Made by a program: the position numbers and the translations under genes. Below the pieces are notes generated by a model. It worked only from the letters and a program-made list of their open reading frames with translations, made no database searches and was not told where the DNA came from. A stretch of 64,000 nucleotides of DNA from Bibersteinia trehalosi (GTDB lineage: Bacteria > Pseudomonadota > Gammaproteobacteria > Enterobacterales > Pasteurellaceae). Location of the stretch: NCBI RefSeq assembly GCF_004346205.1, contig NZ_SMAM01000002.1, positions 248,001-312,000 on the forward strand, given 5' to 3'. Below, piece by piece: positions 31,841-42,219 of this stretch; the stretch's first letter is position 1, and every line of letters starts with the position of its first letter.

Positions 31841-32866
31841 TTATTCACTTAAACGTTTTTCAAGCATTTTTAAACGCTTATTCATTTCATCAATATTCAT
31901 TACTAATGCTGCAGTTTTGCGCCATTCTTTATTAGGCTGCAATGGGATACCTGATGAGTAGATACCTTTTTCAGTAATTGGACGCATTACCATCCCCATA
32001 CCGGTAATAATTGCGCCATCACAAATTTCCATATGACCATTGATTACACTTGCGCCCCCAATTTGGCAGAAACGCCCTACTTTCAAGCTACCTGCCATAA
32101 TCACGCCACCAGCTACTGCTGTACCGTAACCGATATGTACATTGTGAGCAATTTGGCAAAGGTTATCAATAATGACATTATCTTCAATCACCGTTGGATC
32201 TAAAGCACCTCGGTCAATACAGGTACAAGCACCAATTTCAACTCGATTACCAATGATAACACCACCTGTTTGCGGAATTTTAATCCACTGACCTTTATCG
32301 TTAGCATAACCAAAACCGTCGCTACCAATCACAGCTGATGATTGAATTAAGCAATCTGTACCTATCTGTACGTGATGATAAATGGATACATTTGCCCAAA
32401 GTTGAGTTCTCGCCCCAATTTTACTGTTTTTGCCAATAAAACAACCGGCACCAATTACTGCATCATCGCCAATTTCCACACCGCTTTCAATCACAGCATT
32501 TGCCCCAATCGAAACGTTTTGCCCTAATTTGGCATCAGGAGATACGACAGCACTAGATGCAATGCCATGCGCTGCTTTGGGCGTATTATCCATATATTGT
32601 GCCAATTGCGCATAAGCAAGATAAGGATTATCTACAATAATGAGATTTTGATCTGCTCGACAAAACTCAACATCGCCTTGAGTGACAATAATCGCCCCAG
32701 CTTGGCTTTCAAACAACTGTGAACGATATTTAATATTAGAAATAAAAGTTATCTGCTGGGCTGTTGCATTAGACAATGCGCTAATGCTTTGAATAGCCAA
32801 ATCGGCGTTACCCTTAAGAGTACCGCCGATCTGCTCCGCCAGCTCTGCTAAACGGAATATCTTCAT
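31841..32866 (-). CDS. lpxD: UDP-3-O-acylglucosamine N-acyltransferase LpxD
   Basis: A 341-residue third enzyme of lipid A synthesis. An N-terminal uridine-binding domain (residues 1-100, with SNIKYRSQL) precedes hexapeptide repeats of the left-handed beta-helix (about 105-300) and a C-terminal helix. The catalytic His lies in [12 protein letters not shown]. The start codon overlaps the stop of skp by one base, showing coupled translation. Confidence 0.97.
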   Translation of the reverse strand: MKIFRLAELAEQIGGTLKGNADLAIQSISALSNATAQQITFISNIKYRSQLFESQAGAIIVTQGDVEFCRADQNLIIVDNPYLAYAQLAQYMDNTPKAAHGIASSAVVSPDAKLGQNVSIGANAVIESGVEIGDDAVIGAGCFIGKNSKIGARTQLWANVSIYHHVQIGTDCLIQSSAVIGSDGFGYANDKGQWIKIPQTGGVIIGNRVEIGACTCIDRGALDPTVIEDNVIIDNLCQIAHNVHIGYGTAVAGGVIMAGSLKVGRFCQIGGASVINGHMEICDGAIITGMGMVMRPITEKGIYSSGIPLQPNKEWRKTAALVMNIDEMNKRLKMLEKRLSE

Positions 32867-33717
32867 TATTTTTTCGCTTCTTCAGGTTTAGTTTCTTCTG
32901 CTTTACTCTCTTCAGCTTTCGGTTGTTCCAAAGGTAATTTTCCCCCCACTTCTAAAAATACAGCTTCGGTTAAATCTGCCTTTTCATCAGCTAGGTAAAT
33001 TGGTGCAGACGCCTCTAATGGAAGTACGATGGTATAACCTTTATCTTTAGCAATTTTTTTAATTGCATTATCAATGCTTTTAGCAACATTTTGACGTACT
33101 TCTACAGGTGATAAACCTCCTGCATCTTTATTTGCTTGTTCAATACGCTCTTGGAAAGCTCGAGCTTTTTGTTCAAAAGCCTCACCTTTCTTTTGGAAAT
33201 CTGCCGCTTCTTTTTGGAAAGGCTCTGCTTTTTTAGCAAAATCTGCTTGGCGTTTTTGCAATGCTTTACCGCGATTTTCGATATCTTTCATGCGCTTGCC
33301 TAACGCTTTTTCTAACTCTGCATTTTTTTGCTTGGTTGATAAACGCGTATTTTTATCTAATTCTGCCATTTTAGATTTGATTGCACTTTCTAACGCAGTT
33401 TGATCTTTTTGGAATTTTTGCACCTCAGCTTCAAATTTTTGCCCTTCTTCAGCTAACGCTCGATCTTTTGCATTAATTTTATCGCGCTCTGCAATCAGAC
33501 TTTGCTCTTCCTCTGCTAAAGCTTTGCTTTCTGCTTCAAATTTCGATTGATTTTCTTGCATAAAAGCAGCAAATTTTTGCTCTGCTTCCACCGCAATAGG
33601 GTGATTTTGCACTAAAAAACCACTATTAACAAAACCAATTTTATCGCTTGCTTGAGCGACATTCACGCTGAATGCTAATGCACTACTAATTGCTGCTAAT
33701 TTAAATAATTTCTTCAT
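32866..33717 (-). CDS. skp: enlarged periplasmic chaperone Skp (OmpH)
   Basis: Periplasmic chaperone holding unfolded outer membrane proteins for BamA. It has a signal peptide ([24 protein letters not shown]), a Skp opening [16 protein letters not shown], a very long Lys/Glu/Ala/Gln-rich helical region (about residues 45-195), and a return segment ending [18 protein letters not shown]. At 283 residues it is far longer than E. coli Skp (161). The extra length is mostly in the coiled-coil tentacle, plus an acidic low-complexity tail ([15 protein letters not shown]). Position between bamA and lpxD confirms identity. Confidence 0.9.
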   Translation of the reverse strand: MKKLFKLAAISSALAFSVNVAQASDKIGFVNSGFLVQNHPIAVEAEQKFAAFMQENQSKFEAESKALAEEEQSLIAERDKINAKDRALAEEGQKFEAEVQKFQKDQTALESAIKSKMAELDKNTRLSTKQKNAELEKALGKRMKDIENRGKALQKRQADFAKKAEPFQKEAADFQKKGEAFEQKARAFQERIEQANKDAGGLSPVEVRQNVAKSIDNAIKKIAKDKGYTIVLPLEASAPIYLADEKADLTEAVFLEVGGKLPLEQPKAEESKAEETKPEEAKK

Positions 33718-33744
33718 AAAACATCCTTAATAAATAAAAGAGAT

Positions 33745-33796
33745 AAGCGGTGAGTTTGAAATATTCTTGCAAAATATCCTGAATATTACACCGCTT
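33745..33796. repeat. paired uptake-signal-like dyad between bamA and skp
   Basis: AAGCGGTG (33745-33752) and CACCGCTT (33789-33796) are inverted copies of the degenerate uptake core separated by 36 A+T-rich bases. It may act as a weak bamA terminator or simply be two opposed uptake sites. Confidence 0.5.
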
Positions 33797-33803
33797 GCAA
33801 GAA

Positions 33804-36185
33804 TTAGAATGAGCCACCAATGCTAAACTGAAATTGTTCTAGCTCATCTCGTTCATATTTCTTAAACGGTTTCGCATAAGAAAATACCAATGGGCCGATT
33901 GGAGAGTTCCATTGGAACGCAATCCCTGCTGATGCTCGCACACGTTTATAATCTTTGTAATTATCTAAACCTGGGTAAACATCTTTTTTCCATTTCGTAT
34001 TCCAGATGCTACCAGCATCAACAAAGAACGAAGTTCTTACATTATGTTGGAATTTTTCACTCACAAATGGCGTTGGCACAATAAGTTCTACACTTGCTGT
34101 TGCAATCGCATTTCCGCCAACCACATCGCCATTTACATGGGTAAATTCACCATTATCACCACGATAAATTGCTAATGGCCCAACCCCGCCGTAAGCAAAG
34201 CCTCGTAAAGAGCCGATACCACCTAAGCTATAATTTTGATAAAACGGTAATAATTTACCGCCAAAGCCATTTGCATAAGATACCCCCGCTTTTGTGGACA
34301 GTACCCATTTATGTTCGCGGTTTAATGGATAGTAGTTACGGAAATCTGCACTGATTTTATAGAATTTATTATCAGAGCCAGGAATTGTAACACGACCACC
34401 AATGGATGCTACGCTACCCTCTGTTGGGAAGTAACCACGGTTAAGGCTGTTATAGTTCCAACCAAATGAAAAATCGAAGTCATTTGCCTTAATTCTTGGG
34501 TAATAATCTGAATTGTCATCAATCGGATAATTCATTGAACGTACATATAACTCACGATTATATTCACGACGTGCATTTTTAATCGTATCGTGCGTATAAC
34601 CCAACCCTAAGTAGTAAGAGTTATTTTCATCAACAGGGAAACCTAAAGTTCCATTTACCCCATAAGTACGACGTTTATAGCTCGCTACATTGTCATTTTT
34701 TGAGTTGTCGTAATCTTCATAGAATACGTTTCCACCAAGGCTTACGCCATCTTTAGTAAAGTATGGTTCGGTATAGCCTAAACTCACGCTTGTACCATAG
34801 TCATTGCGTGTACCATTCAGACTAATCGTTGACCCCATACCTAAGAAGTTATCTTGCTTGATCCCAGCTTGATAGCTAATACCACTTTCTGTTCCATAAC
34901 CAATACCAAAGCTGATACTACCTGTATTGCGCTCACGGATTTTATATACCAAATCCACTTGATCATCCGTACCTTCTACCACTGGGTAGCTTAAATCAAC
35001 ACTTTCATAGAAGCCTGTACGCTCTAGACGAGATTTACCTAAAGCTGCTGCTGAAGTCGATAACCATGCACCTTCTTGCTGACGCATTTCACGGCGTAAC
35101 GTTGAATCTGCAGTTACATCATTGCCTTCAAAGCGAATTTTACGCACGTACATACGTGTTCCGGCATCCACTACGAAATTAATCCGAACGGTTTTATTTT
35201 CATCATCAAATACTGGGTAAAGATCAACTTTTGCCGCGCCGTAGCCATTTCTGCCTAAAATCTCTTTGAGTTCTTCTTCTATCTTCACTAAATCACTTTT
35301 ACGGAATAATTGTCCTGCTTCAAAGCCTTTCAATGCGCCACTCAATTCTTTATCTAATTTCCCAGTATTACCAACCACTTGCATTGCGCTGATATGATAC
35401 GGAAGACCTTCGCTAATTTTATAGGTTAAATCCACCTCTTTTTTATCATCGCTAAACTGCACATCTGTTCCAGTTAAAGCAAATTTCGCATAGCCTTGAT
35501 TTAAATAAAAATCACGTAGATTTTCTAAATCACGGTTATACGCAGGCTGCTCAAATTTACTACTCTGGAAAATGCTCCACCAAGAAACATCCGGTTGAAT
35601 ATCAAGCCTTTTGATCAATTCTTTGCTACTAAACGCTTGATTTCCTTCAATATTAATCCGTTTTACGTAAGCAACATCACCTTCTTTAATATCTAATTTA
35701 ATATCAACTCCACCATTTTCATTACGCACAGTTTGAGTATCAATTTGCGCAGAGTAGCGCCCCATAGAGTGATAATGCTCTAATAATGCTTCTTTAAATG
35801 CAGATAAGCGTTGAGCATCAAACACTTCACCTTTATTAATTAAGTTTGCTTTTAAGTTTTGCTCTAAAGGATCTTTGGGAATAGCGGAATTACCGACGAT
35901 ATCCACTTTATTGATAATCGGGCGCTCCGTAATTTTAATCACTAAAGTATTGCCTTCACGAGTTGCTCGCACATCATCAAATAAATTCTGTACAAATAAT
36001 TGGCGTACCACATTGGCAACATCATTATCGGTAGCACGTTGTCCAACTTTAACAGGAATATTAGCAATTATTGCTTCGCCTGTTGCAGGTTGCACCCCAT
36101 CAACACGAATATCTTGAACAACAAAAGGCGCAGCGAAAGCTACTCCATTCGCTGCTAATAACGTAGAAAGTAATAGTTTTTTCAT
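33804..36185 (-). CDS. bamA: outer membrane protein assembly factor BamA
   Basis: A 793-residue Omp85 protein, core of the Bam complex. It has a signal peptide (cleaved after FAA), five POTRA domains (about residues 20-420), then a 16-stranded barrel. The lid-loop motif is SLRGFAYGG and the C-terminal strand ends in Phe (FSIGGSF), both standard. It lies directly downstream of rseP and upstream of skp. Confidence 0.98.
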   Translation of the reverse strand: MKKLLLSTLLAANGVAFAAPFVVQDIRVDGVQPATGEAIIANIPVKVGQRATDNDVANVVRQLFVQNLFDDVRATREGNTLVIKITERPIINKVDIVGNSAIPKDPLEQNLKANLINKGEVFDAQRLSAFKEALLEHYHSMGRYSAQIDTQTVRNENGGVDIKLDIKEGDVAYVKRINIEGNQAFSSKELIKRLDIQPDVSWWSIFQSSKFEQPAYNRDLENLRDFYLNQGYAKFALTGTDVQFSDDKKEVDLTYKISEGLPYHISAMQVVGNTGKLDKELSGALKGFEAGQLFRKSDLVKIEEELKEILGRNGYGAAKVDLYPVFDDENKTVRINFVVDAGTRMYVRKIRFEGNDVTADSTLRREMRQQEGAWLSTSAAALGKSRLERTGFYESVDLSYPVVEGTDDQVDLVYKIRERNTGSISFGIGYGTESGISYQAGIKQDNFLGMGSTISLNGTRNDYGTSVSLGYTEPYFTKDGVSLGGNVFYEDYDNSKNDNVASYKRRTYGVNGTLGFPVDENNSYYLGLGYTHDTIKNARREYNRELYVRSMNYPIDDNSDYYPRIKANDFDFSFGWNYNSLNRGYFPTEGSVASIGGRVTIPGSDNKFYKISADFRNYYPLNREHKWVLSTKAGVSYANGFGGKLLPFYQNYSLGGIGSLRGFAYGGVGPLAIYRGDNGEFTHVNGDVVGGNAIATASVELIVPTPFVSEKFQHNVRTSFFVDAGSIWNTKWKKDVYPGLDNYKDYKRVRASAGIAFQWNSPIGPLVFSYAKPFKKYERDELEQFQFSIGGSF

Positions 36186-36236
36186 TGAAAGATCCTATTA
36201 GTTTGTAAAATTATTTGAATTTCTGACCGCTTGTTA

Positions 36237-37556
36237 TCAGAAATGAATTAAGTCATTAAATAAGACAAAAACCATCAGAGTCAGTACAAAAGCTACACCG
36301 ATTTGCTGAAACCTTAACTGAATTTTCTCAGATAATGGCTTACGTTGAATAGCCTCAACAGCCAATAAAACGAGCTGTCCTCCATCCAATGGTAAAATAG
36401 GGAACAAATTCATAACCCCTAAATTAACACTGATTAATGCCATAAAGCTCAGATAGTAAATCAAGCCAATTTCTGCGGTTAATCCCGCACCTTTTGCTAT
36501 CGCAATTGGCCCACCGACATTTTTAAAAGAGATATCACCTGTAATTAGGCTAAACACAAACTGTATAATGTTTTTTACCAGACTGGCAACTTTCTCAAGA
36601 GCTTTGCAAAAAGCACTAAGAATATCATACTTTAATTCAGTTCGATACTTTGCAGCTAAGGGCTGAACTGTCGGTTGAATACCGATAAGATACTGCTGAT
36701 TTTTCGCTGAAAAAATTGGCTGTAGCATCACATTCAAACGCTGTCCGTCACGTTCTAATTCTAATTCCAATGTCTTACCTGTCTGCACCGTTTCAACCAA
36801 CGATTGCCAATCCATAGGCTGATGATTTACCGTAATAATTTTATCATTGGGTTGTAAACCTGCTTTTTCTGCAGCGGACTGTTCGACTACAGCATGGATA
36901 ATAGGTTCCACGCTTGCACGTTTTGGGCGAACCCCTAAAGTAGTTAATGGGTTTTCTTTCGTCCCATCAATATTCCAATGACTCAAATTAAGCGAAAATT
37001 GCTGGGTGATATTTTCATCAACATGGTTAGCTTCTAGTATTACTGAAGACTTCCCTGCTTTGCCAATTAAGCTTAAAGTGACCTCTTCCCAATCTTGCAC
37101 AGATTGCCCATCAATTTTCTTAATTTCTAGCTCTGGCGTTAAGCCCGCACTCGCTGCAATTGTTTCTGGTAATACCTCTCCAACCACTGGTTTTACCGTT
37201 GGCATCCCAATAACAAAGACAGCCCAGTAAGCAAAAATAGCGAAAATAAAATTAGCTGCTGGCCCTGCGATCACCACAAAAGTACGCTGTAACAGGCTTT
37301 TGTTTTTGAGTGCTTGCGAAGAAGCCGCATGGAACTCTGGTTCCCCATTGTACATCTGTACATAACCACCGAGCGGAATCAGAGAAAAAGCAAATTCCGT
37401 ACCATGCTTATCGGTTTTACGCCACAGTACTTTACCAAAACCGATAGAAAAACGCAGAACTTTTACCCCACAACGCCGTGCTGCCCAAAAATGTCCATAC
37501 TCGTGGACAAATACCAATACACAGATGAGAATGAAAAATGCGAGGAATGAAGTCAC
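36237..37556 (-). CDS. rseP: site-2 protease RseP
   Basis: A 439-residue intramembrane zinc metalloprotease that cleaves the anti-sigma factor RseA in the sigma-E envelope stress cascade. It has zinc motif HEYGH in the first membrane helix (about residues 18-22), two PDZ regions (about 120-300), and the third-ligand motif NLFPILPLDGGQL near residue 390. It sits between cdsA and bamA as in E. coli. Confidence 0.97.
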   Translation of the reverse strand: MTSFLAFFILICVLVFVHEYGHFWAARRCGVKVLRFSIGFGKVLWRKTDKHGTEFAFSLIPLGGYVQMYNGEPEFHAASSQALKNKSLLQRTFVVIAGPAANFIFAIFAYWAVFVIGMPTVKPVVGEVLPETIAASAGLTPELEIKKIDGQSVQDWEEVTLSLIGKAGKSSVILEANHVDENITQQFSLNLSHWNIDGTKENPLTTLGVRPKRASVEPIIHAVVEQSAAEKAGLQPNDKIITVNHQPMDWQSLVETVQTGKTLELELERDGQRLNVMLQPIFSAKNQQYLIGIQPTVQPLAAKYRTELKYDILSAFCKALEKVASLVKNIIQFVFSLITGDISFKNVGGPIAIAKGAGLTAEIGLIYYLSFMALISVNLGVMNLFPILPLDGGQLVLLAVEAIQRKPLSEKIQLRFQQIGVAFVLTLMVFVLFNDLIHF

Positions 37557-37565
37557 TATTATTCC

Positions 37566-38435
37566 TTATAGAAAGAAGAAAAAACCTGTAGCAAAAACAG
37601 GAACTGCAGCCGTTAGGCTATCAATACGATCTAAAATCCCACCATGCCCAGGAATAAGATTACTGCTATCTTTAATTCCTGCTTGGCGCTTGAACATGCT
37701 TTCTGTCAAATCACCTAAAATTGACACAGCAACGGTTAAAACGGATAAGACTAAAAACGGAATCATTTCAAGTTCGCGTCCAAATACATTTTCAGGGGTT
37801 AATTTTAAGAAAAGTAAAGCGATCACTGCTGATGAGAAAATACCACCTATCGCGCCCTCAATTGATTTTCCTGGAGAAACATTAGGCGCTAATTTGTGTG
37901 TACCCAACGCTCTACCAACAAAATAAGCCCCTGAATCCGCTCCCCAGACAAGCAAAAAGACATATAGCAAGACATATAGCCCTTGGTATTGGTCTGTATT
38001 ATATTGATAGAAACGCAGCGCTAGCGTACCAATAAAGAAAGGCACTAGGGTACAAAAAGCAAAAATAAATTTAGCACTTACCGATTTTGCCCAAAAACGC
38101 GCAGAATTTGGATAACCTATCACCAAAAAAAGCGCAACAACCCACCAAATCACACCAATAAATAGCAAAGGCGCAGTTTCATCGGTTAAAAAACGGCTAG
38201 CCTGAATCTGATTAGTTGCCGCCATAATAGGAAAAATAAACAAACATGTCGCAACAAAGGCCACTATCGCCCGCGCAATCGCTCGTTTAAAACCAGCAAA
38301 TTGTGCCCATTCCCACACTGCAATAACAATCAATGTTGCAAGTGCTATCGTAAAAGGCAATGGAGAGAGTAAAAATAGCGCCCCAACGACCACTAAAATC
38401 ATCACGATAGCTGATAAAATTCGTTCTTTTAGCAT
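37566..38435 (-). CDS. cdsA: phosphatidate cytidylyltransferase CdsA
   Basis: A 289-residue polytopic enzyme making CDP-diacylglycerol from CTP and phosphatidate. The full CDS signature is present near the C-terminus: S-x-F-K-R-x4-K-D-S-S-x-L-I-P-G-H-G-G-x-L-D-R-I-D. The ATG at 38435 (MLKERILSAIVM) follows AAGGAAAAG at good spacing, so it is preferred over the upstream ATG at 38456, which lies within the uppS 3' end. The chosen start is 15 bases after the uppS stop region. Confidence 0.96.
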   Translation of the reverse strand: MLKERILSAIVMILVVVGALFLLSPLPFTIALATLIVIAVWEWAQFAGFKRAIARAIVAFVATCLFIFPIMAATNQIQASRFLTDETAPLLFIGVIWWVVALFLVIGYPNSARFWAKSVSAKFIFAFCTLVPFFIGTLALRFYQYNTDQYQGLYVLLYVFLLVWGADSGAYFVGRALGTHKLAPNVSPGKSIEGAIGGIFSSAVIALLFLKLTPENVFGRELEMIPFLVLSVLTVAVSILGDLTESMFKRQAGIKDSSNLIPGHGGILDRIDSLTAAVPVFATGFFFFL

Positions 38436-38449
38436 ATTCTTTTCCTTAA

Positions 38450-39163
38450 TTAGCAACCACCGAAACGACGTTCACGCCCTTGAAATGCAGCAATTGCCTC
38501 GCTAAAGGTTTCTTCATCAAAATCTGGCCACAATACAGGGGTAAAAAACAGTTCTGCATAAGCAATTTGCCAAAGTAGAAAATTACTAATCCGCTGTTCT
38601 CCACTGGTGCGAATTAGCAAATCAACTTGTGGCTGCGAGCCTGTCACTAATGCATTTTGCAATCGCTCTGGTGTAATTTCATTTACGACTAATTCTCCCG
38701 CCTGCACACTCATGGCTAATTTTTGTGCTGCTTGAGTAATATCCCAGTAACCGCCGTAATTCGCAGCAATATTCAAAGTCAAACCACGATTTTCTGCTGT
38801 CAATGCTTCTGAAGCTTGAATTTTTTCTTGTAAACTTGGGCTGAATTTAGAAATATCGCCTAAAACTTTCAAACGAATATTATTTTGGTGCAGTTTTTTC
38901 ACTTCAGAATTTAGCACCTTCATAAATAGTGTCATTAAAGCAGACACTTCGCTTTCCGGACGGCGCCAATTTTCGCTGCTAAAAGCGTATAAGGTTAATA
39001 CCTCAATGCCCTGCTTAGCGGCAAAATTTACCGCTCGACGAACCGCTTTCACCGCATTTTGATGCCCGAAAACTCGCAATTTGCCTTGCTGTTTCGCCCA
39101 TCTACCGTTGCCGTCCATAATAATCGCAACGTGTCGCGGCATATTTTCAGGATCAAACTTCAC
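38450..39163 (-). CDS. uppS: undecaprenyl diphosphate synthase UppS (probable GTG start)
   Basis: A 237-residue cis-prenyltransferase making the C55 lipid carrier for peptidoglycan and LPS O-chain. Catalytic region [11 protein letters not shown], then SSENWRRP and [24 protein letters not shown]. The open frame reaches 39259, but GTG at 39163 (reading [17 protein letters not shown]) has GAAAGAGAG six bases upstream and gives the usual length; ATG at 39142 would start only two residues before the first core strand. It is the first gene of the envelope cluster. Confidence 0.93.
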   Translation of the reverse strand: MKFDPENMPRHVAIIMDGNGRWAKQQGKLRVFGHQNAVKAVRRAVNFAAKQGIEVLTLYAFSSENWRRPESEVSALMTLFMKVLNSEVKKLHQNNIRLKVLGDISKFSPSLQEKIQASEALTAENRGLTLNIAANYGGYWDITQAAQKLAMSVQAGELVVNEITPERLQNALVTGSQPQVDLLIRTSGEQRISNFLLWQIAYAELFFTPVLWPDFDEETFSEAIAAFQGRERRFGGC

Positions 39164-39256
39164 GTTAAACTCTCTTTCAATAAGGGGTTGATGCTCAATA
39201 AAAATAGTCGCAACTATACCATAAGGGCTGCTTTTACGAAAGTTACAATAAAAAAC

Positions 39257-39301
39257 CAAGCGGTGCTATTTTGCAAAAATTTTACAAATTTGCACCGCTT
39301 G
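39257..39301. repeat. paired uptake-signal-like dyad between gloB and uppS
   Basis: CAAGCGGTGC (39257-39266) and GCACCGCTTG (39292-39301) form a perfect 10-bp inverted pair around an A+T-rich loop containing TTTTGCAAAAATTTTAC. The loop plus right arm closely resembles the bamE terminator at 9795-9830. Confidence 0.6.
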
Positions 39302-39351
39302 CAAGCTGCTACTATTTAACTCAATTTATACCCCAATGGTTTTAACTGCTC

Positions 39352-40059
39352 CTAGAAATTATCTCGTAGTTTTCTTAATCGAATAAATTCTTGCAAATTT
39401 TCCGATTTTAAGAATGGGTTAATCTGCATTTCAACGCCAATTGTGCTCGGTAACGTTGGCTTACCCTGCGCTCTTTTTATTTGCGCTAATTCTTGGTATT
39501 CCACAAAACTACAGCTGATAGGCAGTACCGTTTCGGCAAATTTAAGGTTAGTTAGCGTATATTCATGTGCCGCATAAACTTTCACAATATCCGGCAAGCT
39601 TTTAAAGCGTTGTAACGCTGCAAACTGTGCTTGATAATCCCCTGTAAATACTCTGCCACAACCGGCAGAAAATAAACTATCGCCACAGAATAAATGCTCC
39701 AGATCCATTAAATAGCTAATATGATGAGCAGTATGTCCGGCAGTTTCAAACACTTCAAATTGATGCCCTAACAATTCAATGCGATCGCCATCATATACAA
39801 TTCGATCGGCAAACTCGCTGACTTCACAAGATCCATATACTATCAATTCTGGATAGCGCTGTTTTATCCCTGCCACACCTGCAGTGTGATCACTGTGATT
39901 ATGGGTCAGTAAAATTGCCACAGGGGTTAAATTTGCCTGTTTAAGAACCTCAAGCACTTTTTGATCTTCAGCGGGATCAACAATAATCACTTGGTTATGT
40001 TCTTGAATGAACCAAATATAATTATCACTTAACGCTGATATGGGTGTTATTTGAACCAT
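39352..40059 (-). CDS. gloB: hydroxyacylglutathione hydrolase (glyoxalase II)
   Basis: A 235-residue metallo-beta-lactamase-fold enzyme hydrolysing S-lactoylglutathione in methylglyoxal detoxification. The binuclear metal motif THNHSDHTAG (about residues 52-61) and further ligands in AGHTAHHISY, FCGDSLFSAGCGR and AAHEYT are present. It lies 13 bases after nagK and may share its transcript. Confidence 0.95.
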   Translation of the reverse strand: MVQITPISALSDNYIWFIQEHNQVIIVDPAEDQKVLEVLKQANLTPVAILLTHNHSDHTAGVAGIKQRYPELIVYGSCEVSEFADRIVYDGDRIELLGHQFEVFETAGHTAHHISYLMDLEHLFCGDSLFSAGCGRVFTGDYQAQFAALQRFKSLPDIVKVYAAHEYTLTNLKFAETVLPISCSFVEYQELAQIKRAQGKPTLPSTIGVEMQINPFLKSENLQEFIRLRKLRDNF

Positions 40060-40072
40060 GAAAACCTCGATC

Positions 40073-40990
40073 TTATTTCAAAAAGAGTGCAGCCGCACCT
40101 CGTACTCCGCCTGAATCACCATGAACGGCTTTTTTAATTACTGGTACTTTTGCACTGCGCATCAAATAAGGAGGTAGCGCTTTAGGTAATGCGTGGTAAA
40201 TATAATCAAAATTGGATAACCCACCGCCAAAGACAATCATATCAGGATCAAGCACCGTGACCAGATCAGCAATACTCACGGCCATCAGCTCAATGTATTT
40301 CTCAACAAAAGTCACTGTTTTAGGATCTTGTTGGTAAAAGCGTTCAATCACCATTTTTGCTGATAGGCTTTCTCCAACCAAATCACGATATAGCAACTCG
40401 AAACCACGCCCAGAAATATAAGTATCTAAACAAGCTCGATTGCCACAACCACAGTCGTAGATTGGCGCTTTATCCCAGCCAAGTATATTCAGTGCGTGAT
40501 AATTTAATTTCATATGGCCAACTTCGCCCGCCATACCAATTTGCCCAGAGTGGACTTTGCCATTAAACACTAAACCACCACCAAATCCGGTGCCAATGAT
40601 TAAACCTAAAACCATCGGAAACTGCTGATTTTCATTATTCCATGCTTCAGATAGCGCAAAACAATTGGCATCATTTTCAATCCGCACTTCTCGCCCTAAA
40701 CGCATTTCCAGATCTTTACCAATCGGTTTACCATCCGCAACTCGAATATTCGTAATTTCAGCAATACCATTATCACGATTCACAAAGCCAGGAACGCCAA
40801 TTCCGACTGTACCTTTTGCTGCAAATTTTTGATCGGCATTTTTCACTAAATTTTCCACTGCTTGTAACCAATCCTCATAACTTGTCTGAGGGGTTGGCAC
40901 TCGTTCAGTATGTAATTTTTCCAATTTTTCATTAAATACCGCTAGCTCCATTTTGGTGCCGCCAATATCTAGTCCGTAGTAGTAAGCCAT
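40073..40990 (-). CDS. nagK: N-acetylglucosamine kinase NagK (ROK family)
   Basis: A 305-residue ROK-family sugar kinase phosphorylating GlcNAc from murein recycling. ATP-binding start [15 protein letters not shown], catalytic Asp in [14 protein letters not shown], substrate loop GEVGHMKL, and the zinc site H-x-(G)-C-x-C-x4-C in [19 protein letters not shown]. This NagK-type zinc and GRGFE pattern separates it from glucokinases. Confidence 0.93.
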   Translation of the reverse strand: MAYYYGLDIGGTKMELAVFNEKLEKLHTERVPTPQTSYEDWLQAVENLVKNADQKFAAKGTVGIGVPGFVNRDNGIAEITNIRVADGKPIGKDLEMRLGREVRIENDANCFALSEAWNNENQQFPMVLGLIIGTGFGGGLVFNGKVHSGQIGMAGEVGHMKLNYHALNILGWDKAPIYDCGCGNRACLDTYISGRGFELLYRDLVGESLSAKMVIERFYQQDPKTVTFVEKYIELMAVSIADLVTVLDPDMIVFGGGLSNFDYIYHALPKALPPYLMRSAKVPVIKKAVHGDSGGVRGAAALFLK

Positions 40991-40994
40991 CTCA

Positions 40995-41720
40995 TCATTC
41001 CTTTTTTAACCTAAAAAACTGCCAATTTTCTAAGATCGGCACAATCCAAATAAATAGTACCAAATGAAAAAACCATGCAATTAGTGTGCTTGCAAATAAA
41101 TCAATGGGATAATGCATTCCTAAACGTAAGCGACTAATCAGCATTAACAACGCCCACACCATTGCAAAATATTTGGCAAATACAACCGCTTGACCATGCA
41201 TACCATGCAATATTCCCACAAAAACCAATAACCATGAAACTGCAAAAATTGTATGCCCAGATGGAAAAGAATAGCCCGTTTCATTCATACGGTGCTGCAC
41301 AATCAACGGATATGCACTATCTTTATAATATTCAGAAACCAGCTCCGCACGCTGGGGGCGTTTAAGTTCATAAAATTGCTCGTTCTGCTCGCCCATCATT
41401 TGCACCACATAAGGGCGAGGCTCTGCAAAGCCAAATTTTGCTACGCTTTTTATCGCTTGAGTTCCTATCACGGAACCTGCACAAACCGCACCAATCAAAA
41501 GCCAAGAATAGCGTTTATGGGCAAGTTTCATTAGCCAAAGCATTAATAATACACAAGGAATTAGCGCGTAGGGTGCAGAGCCTGTTTCAGTGATAAACCA
41601 AAGAAGATAATCTAGAGTTGGAATAAAATGAGCATCTCCTGCCCAATACCAACCTGTTAGCCAGGCGGCAAGTGGAACAAGTAACATTAAAAAAGTGTAA
41701 AAAGTCAGTCGCTGAAACAT
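40995..41720 (-). CDS. pgpB: PAP2-family phosphatase PgpB
   Basis: A 241-residue inner membrane lipid phosphatase (phosphatidylglycerophosphate, undecaprenyl diphosphate). The three PAP2 catalytic motifs are visible: [17 protein letters not shown] and [13 protein letters not shown], within about six membrane helices. The ATG at 41720 ([11 protein letters not shown]) has AGGA just upstream. A USS-based terminator ends about 12 bases before this start. Confidence 0.9.
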   Translation of the reverse strand: MFQRLTFYTFLMLLVPLAAWLTGWYWAGDAHFIPTLDYLLWFITETGSAPYALIPCVLLMLWLMKLAHKRYSWLLIGAVCAGSVIGTQAIKSVAKFGFAEPRPYVVQMMGEQNEQFYELKRPQRAELVSEYYKDSAYPLIVQHRMNETGYSFPSGHTIFAVSWLLVFVGILHGMHGQAVVFAKYFAMVWALLMLISRLRLGMHYPIDLFASTLIAWFFHLVLFIWIVPILENWQFFRLKKE

Positions 41721-41731
41721 AGAAATCCTAT

Positions 41732-41758
41732 AAAAAACCGCTTGCAAAACAAGCGGTT
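41732..41758 (-). terminator. yhbY terminator formed by an inverted pair of uptake signals
   Basis: On the minus strand AACCGCTTG, 5-base loop, CAAGCGGTT, then TTTT. The stem contains an exact ACAAGCGGT at 41749-41757. It overlaps the leader of pgpB. Confidence 0.88.
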
Positions 41759-41781
41759 ATTTTTAATAAAAAAAATGCAAA

Positions 41782-42096
41782 TTAAACTGTTTTCGTCGCT
41801 TTAGGTAAGCTGATTTTTTTCTCTTCACTTTGACGATATAGTACCAAAATATGCCCGATAGTTTGAACTTCGGTGGCTTTGGTTTCACGCACAATCGCCT
41901 GAATAATAAGCTGTTTGGTCTCGCGATCTGCACCTGCAATTTTCACTTTAATTAATTCATGATGATTTAGCGCATTCTCTATTTCAGCTAGCACGCCTTC
42001 CGTTAAGCCATTGCCGCCAAGCATCACAACAGGACTCAGGTGGTGCGCTAAACCTTTTAAAAATTGTCTTTGTTTCGTGGTTAAAGTCATGGACAT
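41782..42096 (-). CDS. yhbY: ribosome-associated CRM-domain RNA-binding protein YhbY
   Basis: A 104-residue single CRM-domain protein associated with pre-50S ribosomes. The family motif region is LKGLAHHLSPVVMLGGNGLTEGVLAEIENALNHHELIKVKI. Length is usual (E. coli YhbY 97). It has its own terminator and is divergent from the glycosyltransferase at 42220. Confidence 0.94.
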   Translation of the reverse strand: MSMTLTTKQRQFLKGLAHHLSPVVMLGGNGLTEGVLAEIENALNHHELIKVKIAGADRETKQLIIQAIVRETKATEVQTIGHILVLYRQSEEKKISLPKATKTV

Positions 42097-42219
42097 TGAA
42101 TTGCCTTTCTAAAAATAAGTAAAAAACGTGCTCAAAATAGCACAAACTGCAAAGTTTTTAAAGTCGGAATTGGTTGTGCTAAAATGCCGAAATTTGATTT
42201 TCAACTCAAAGGAAAGCCT

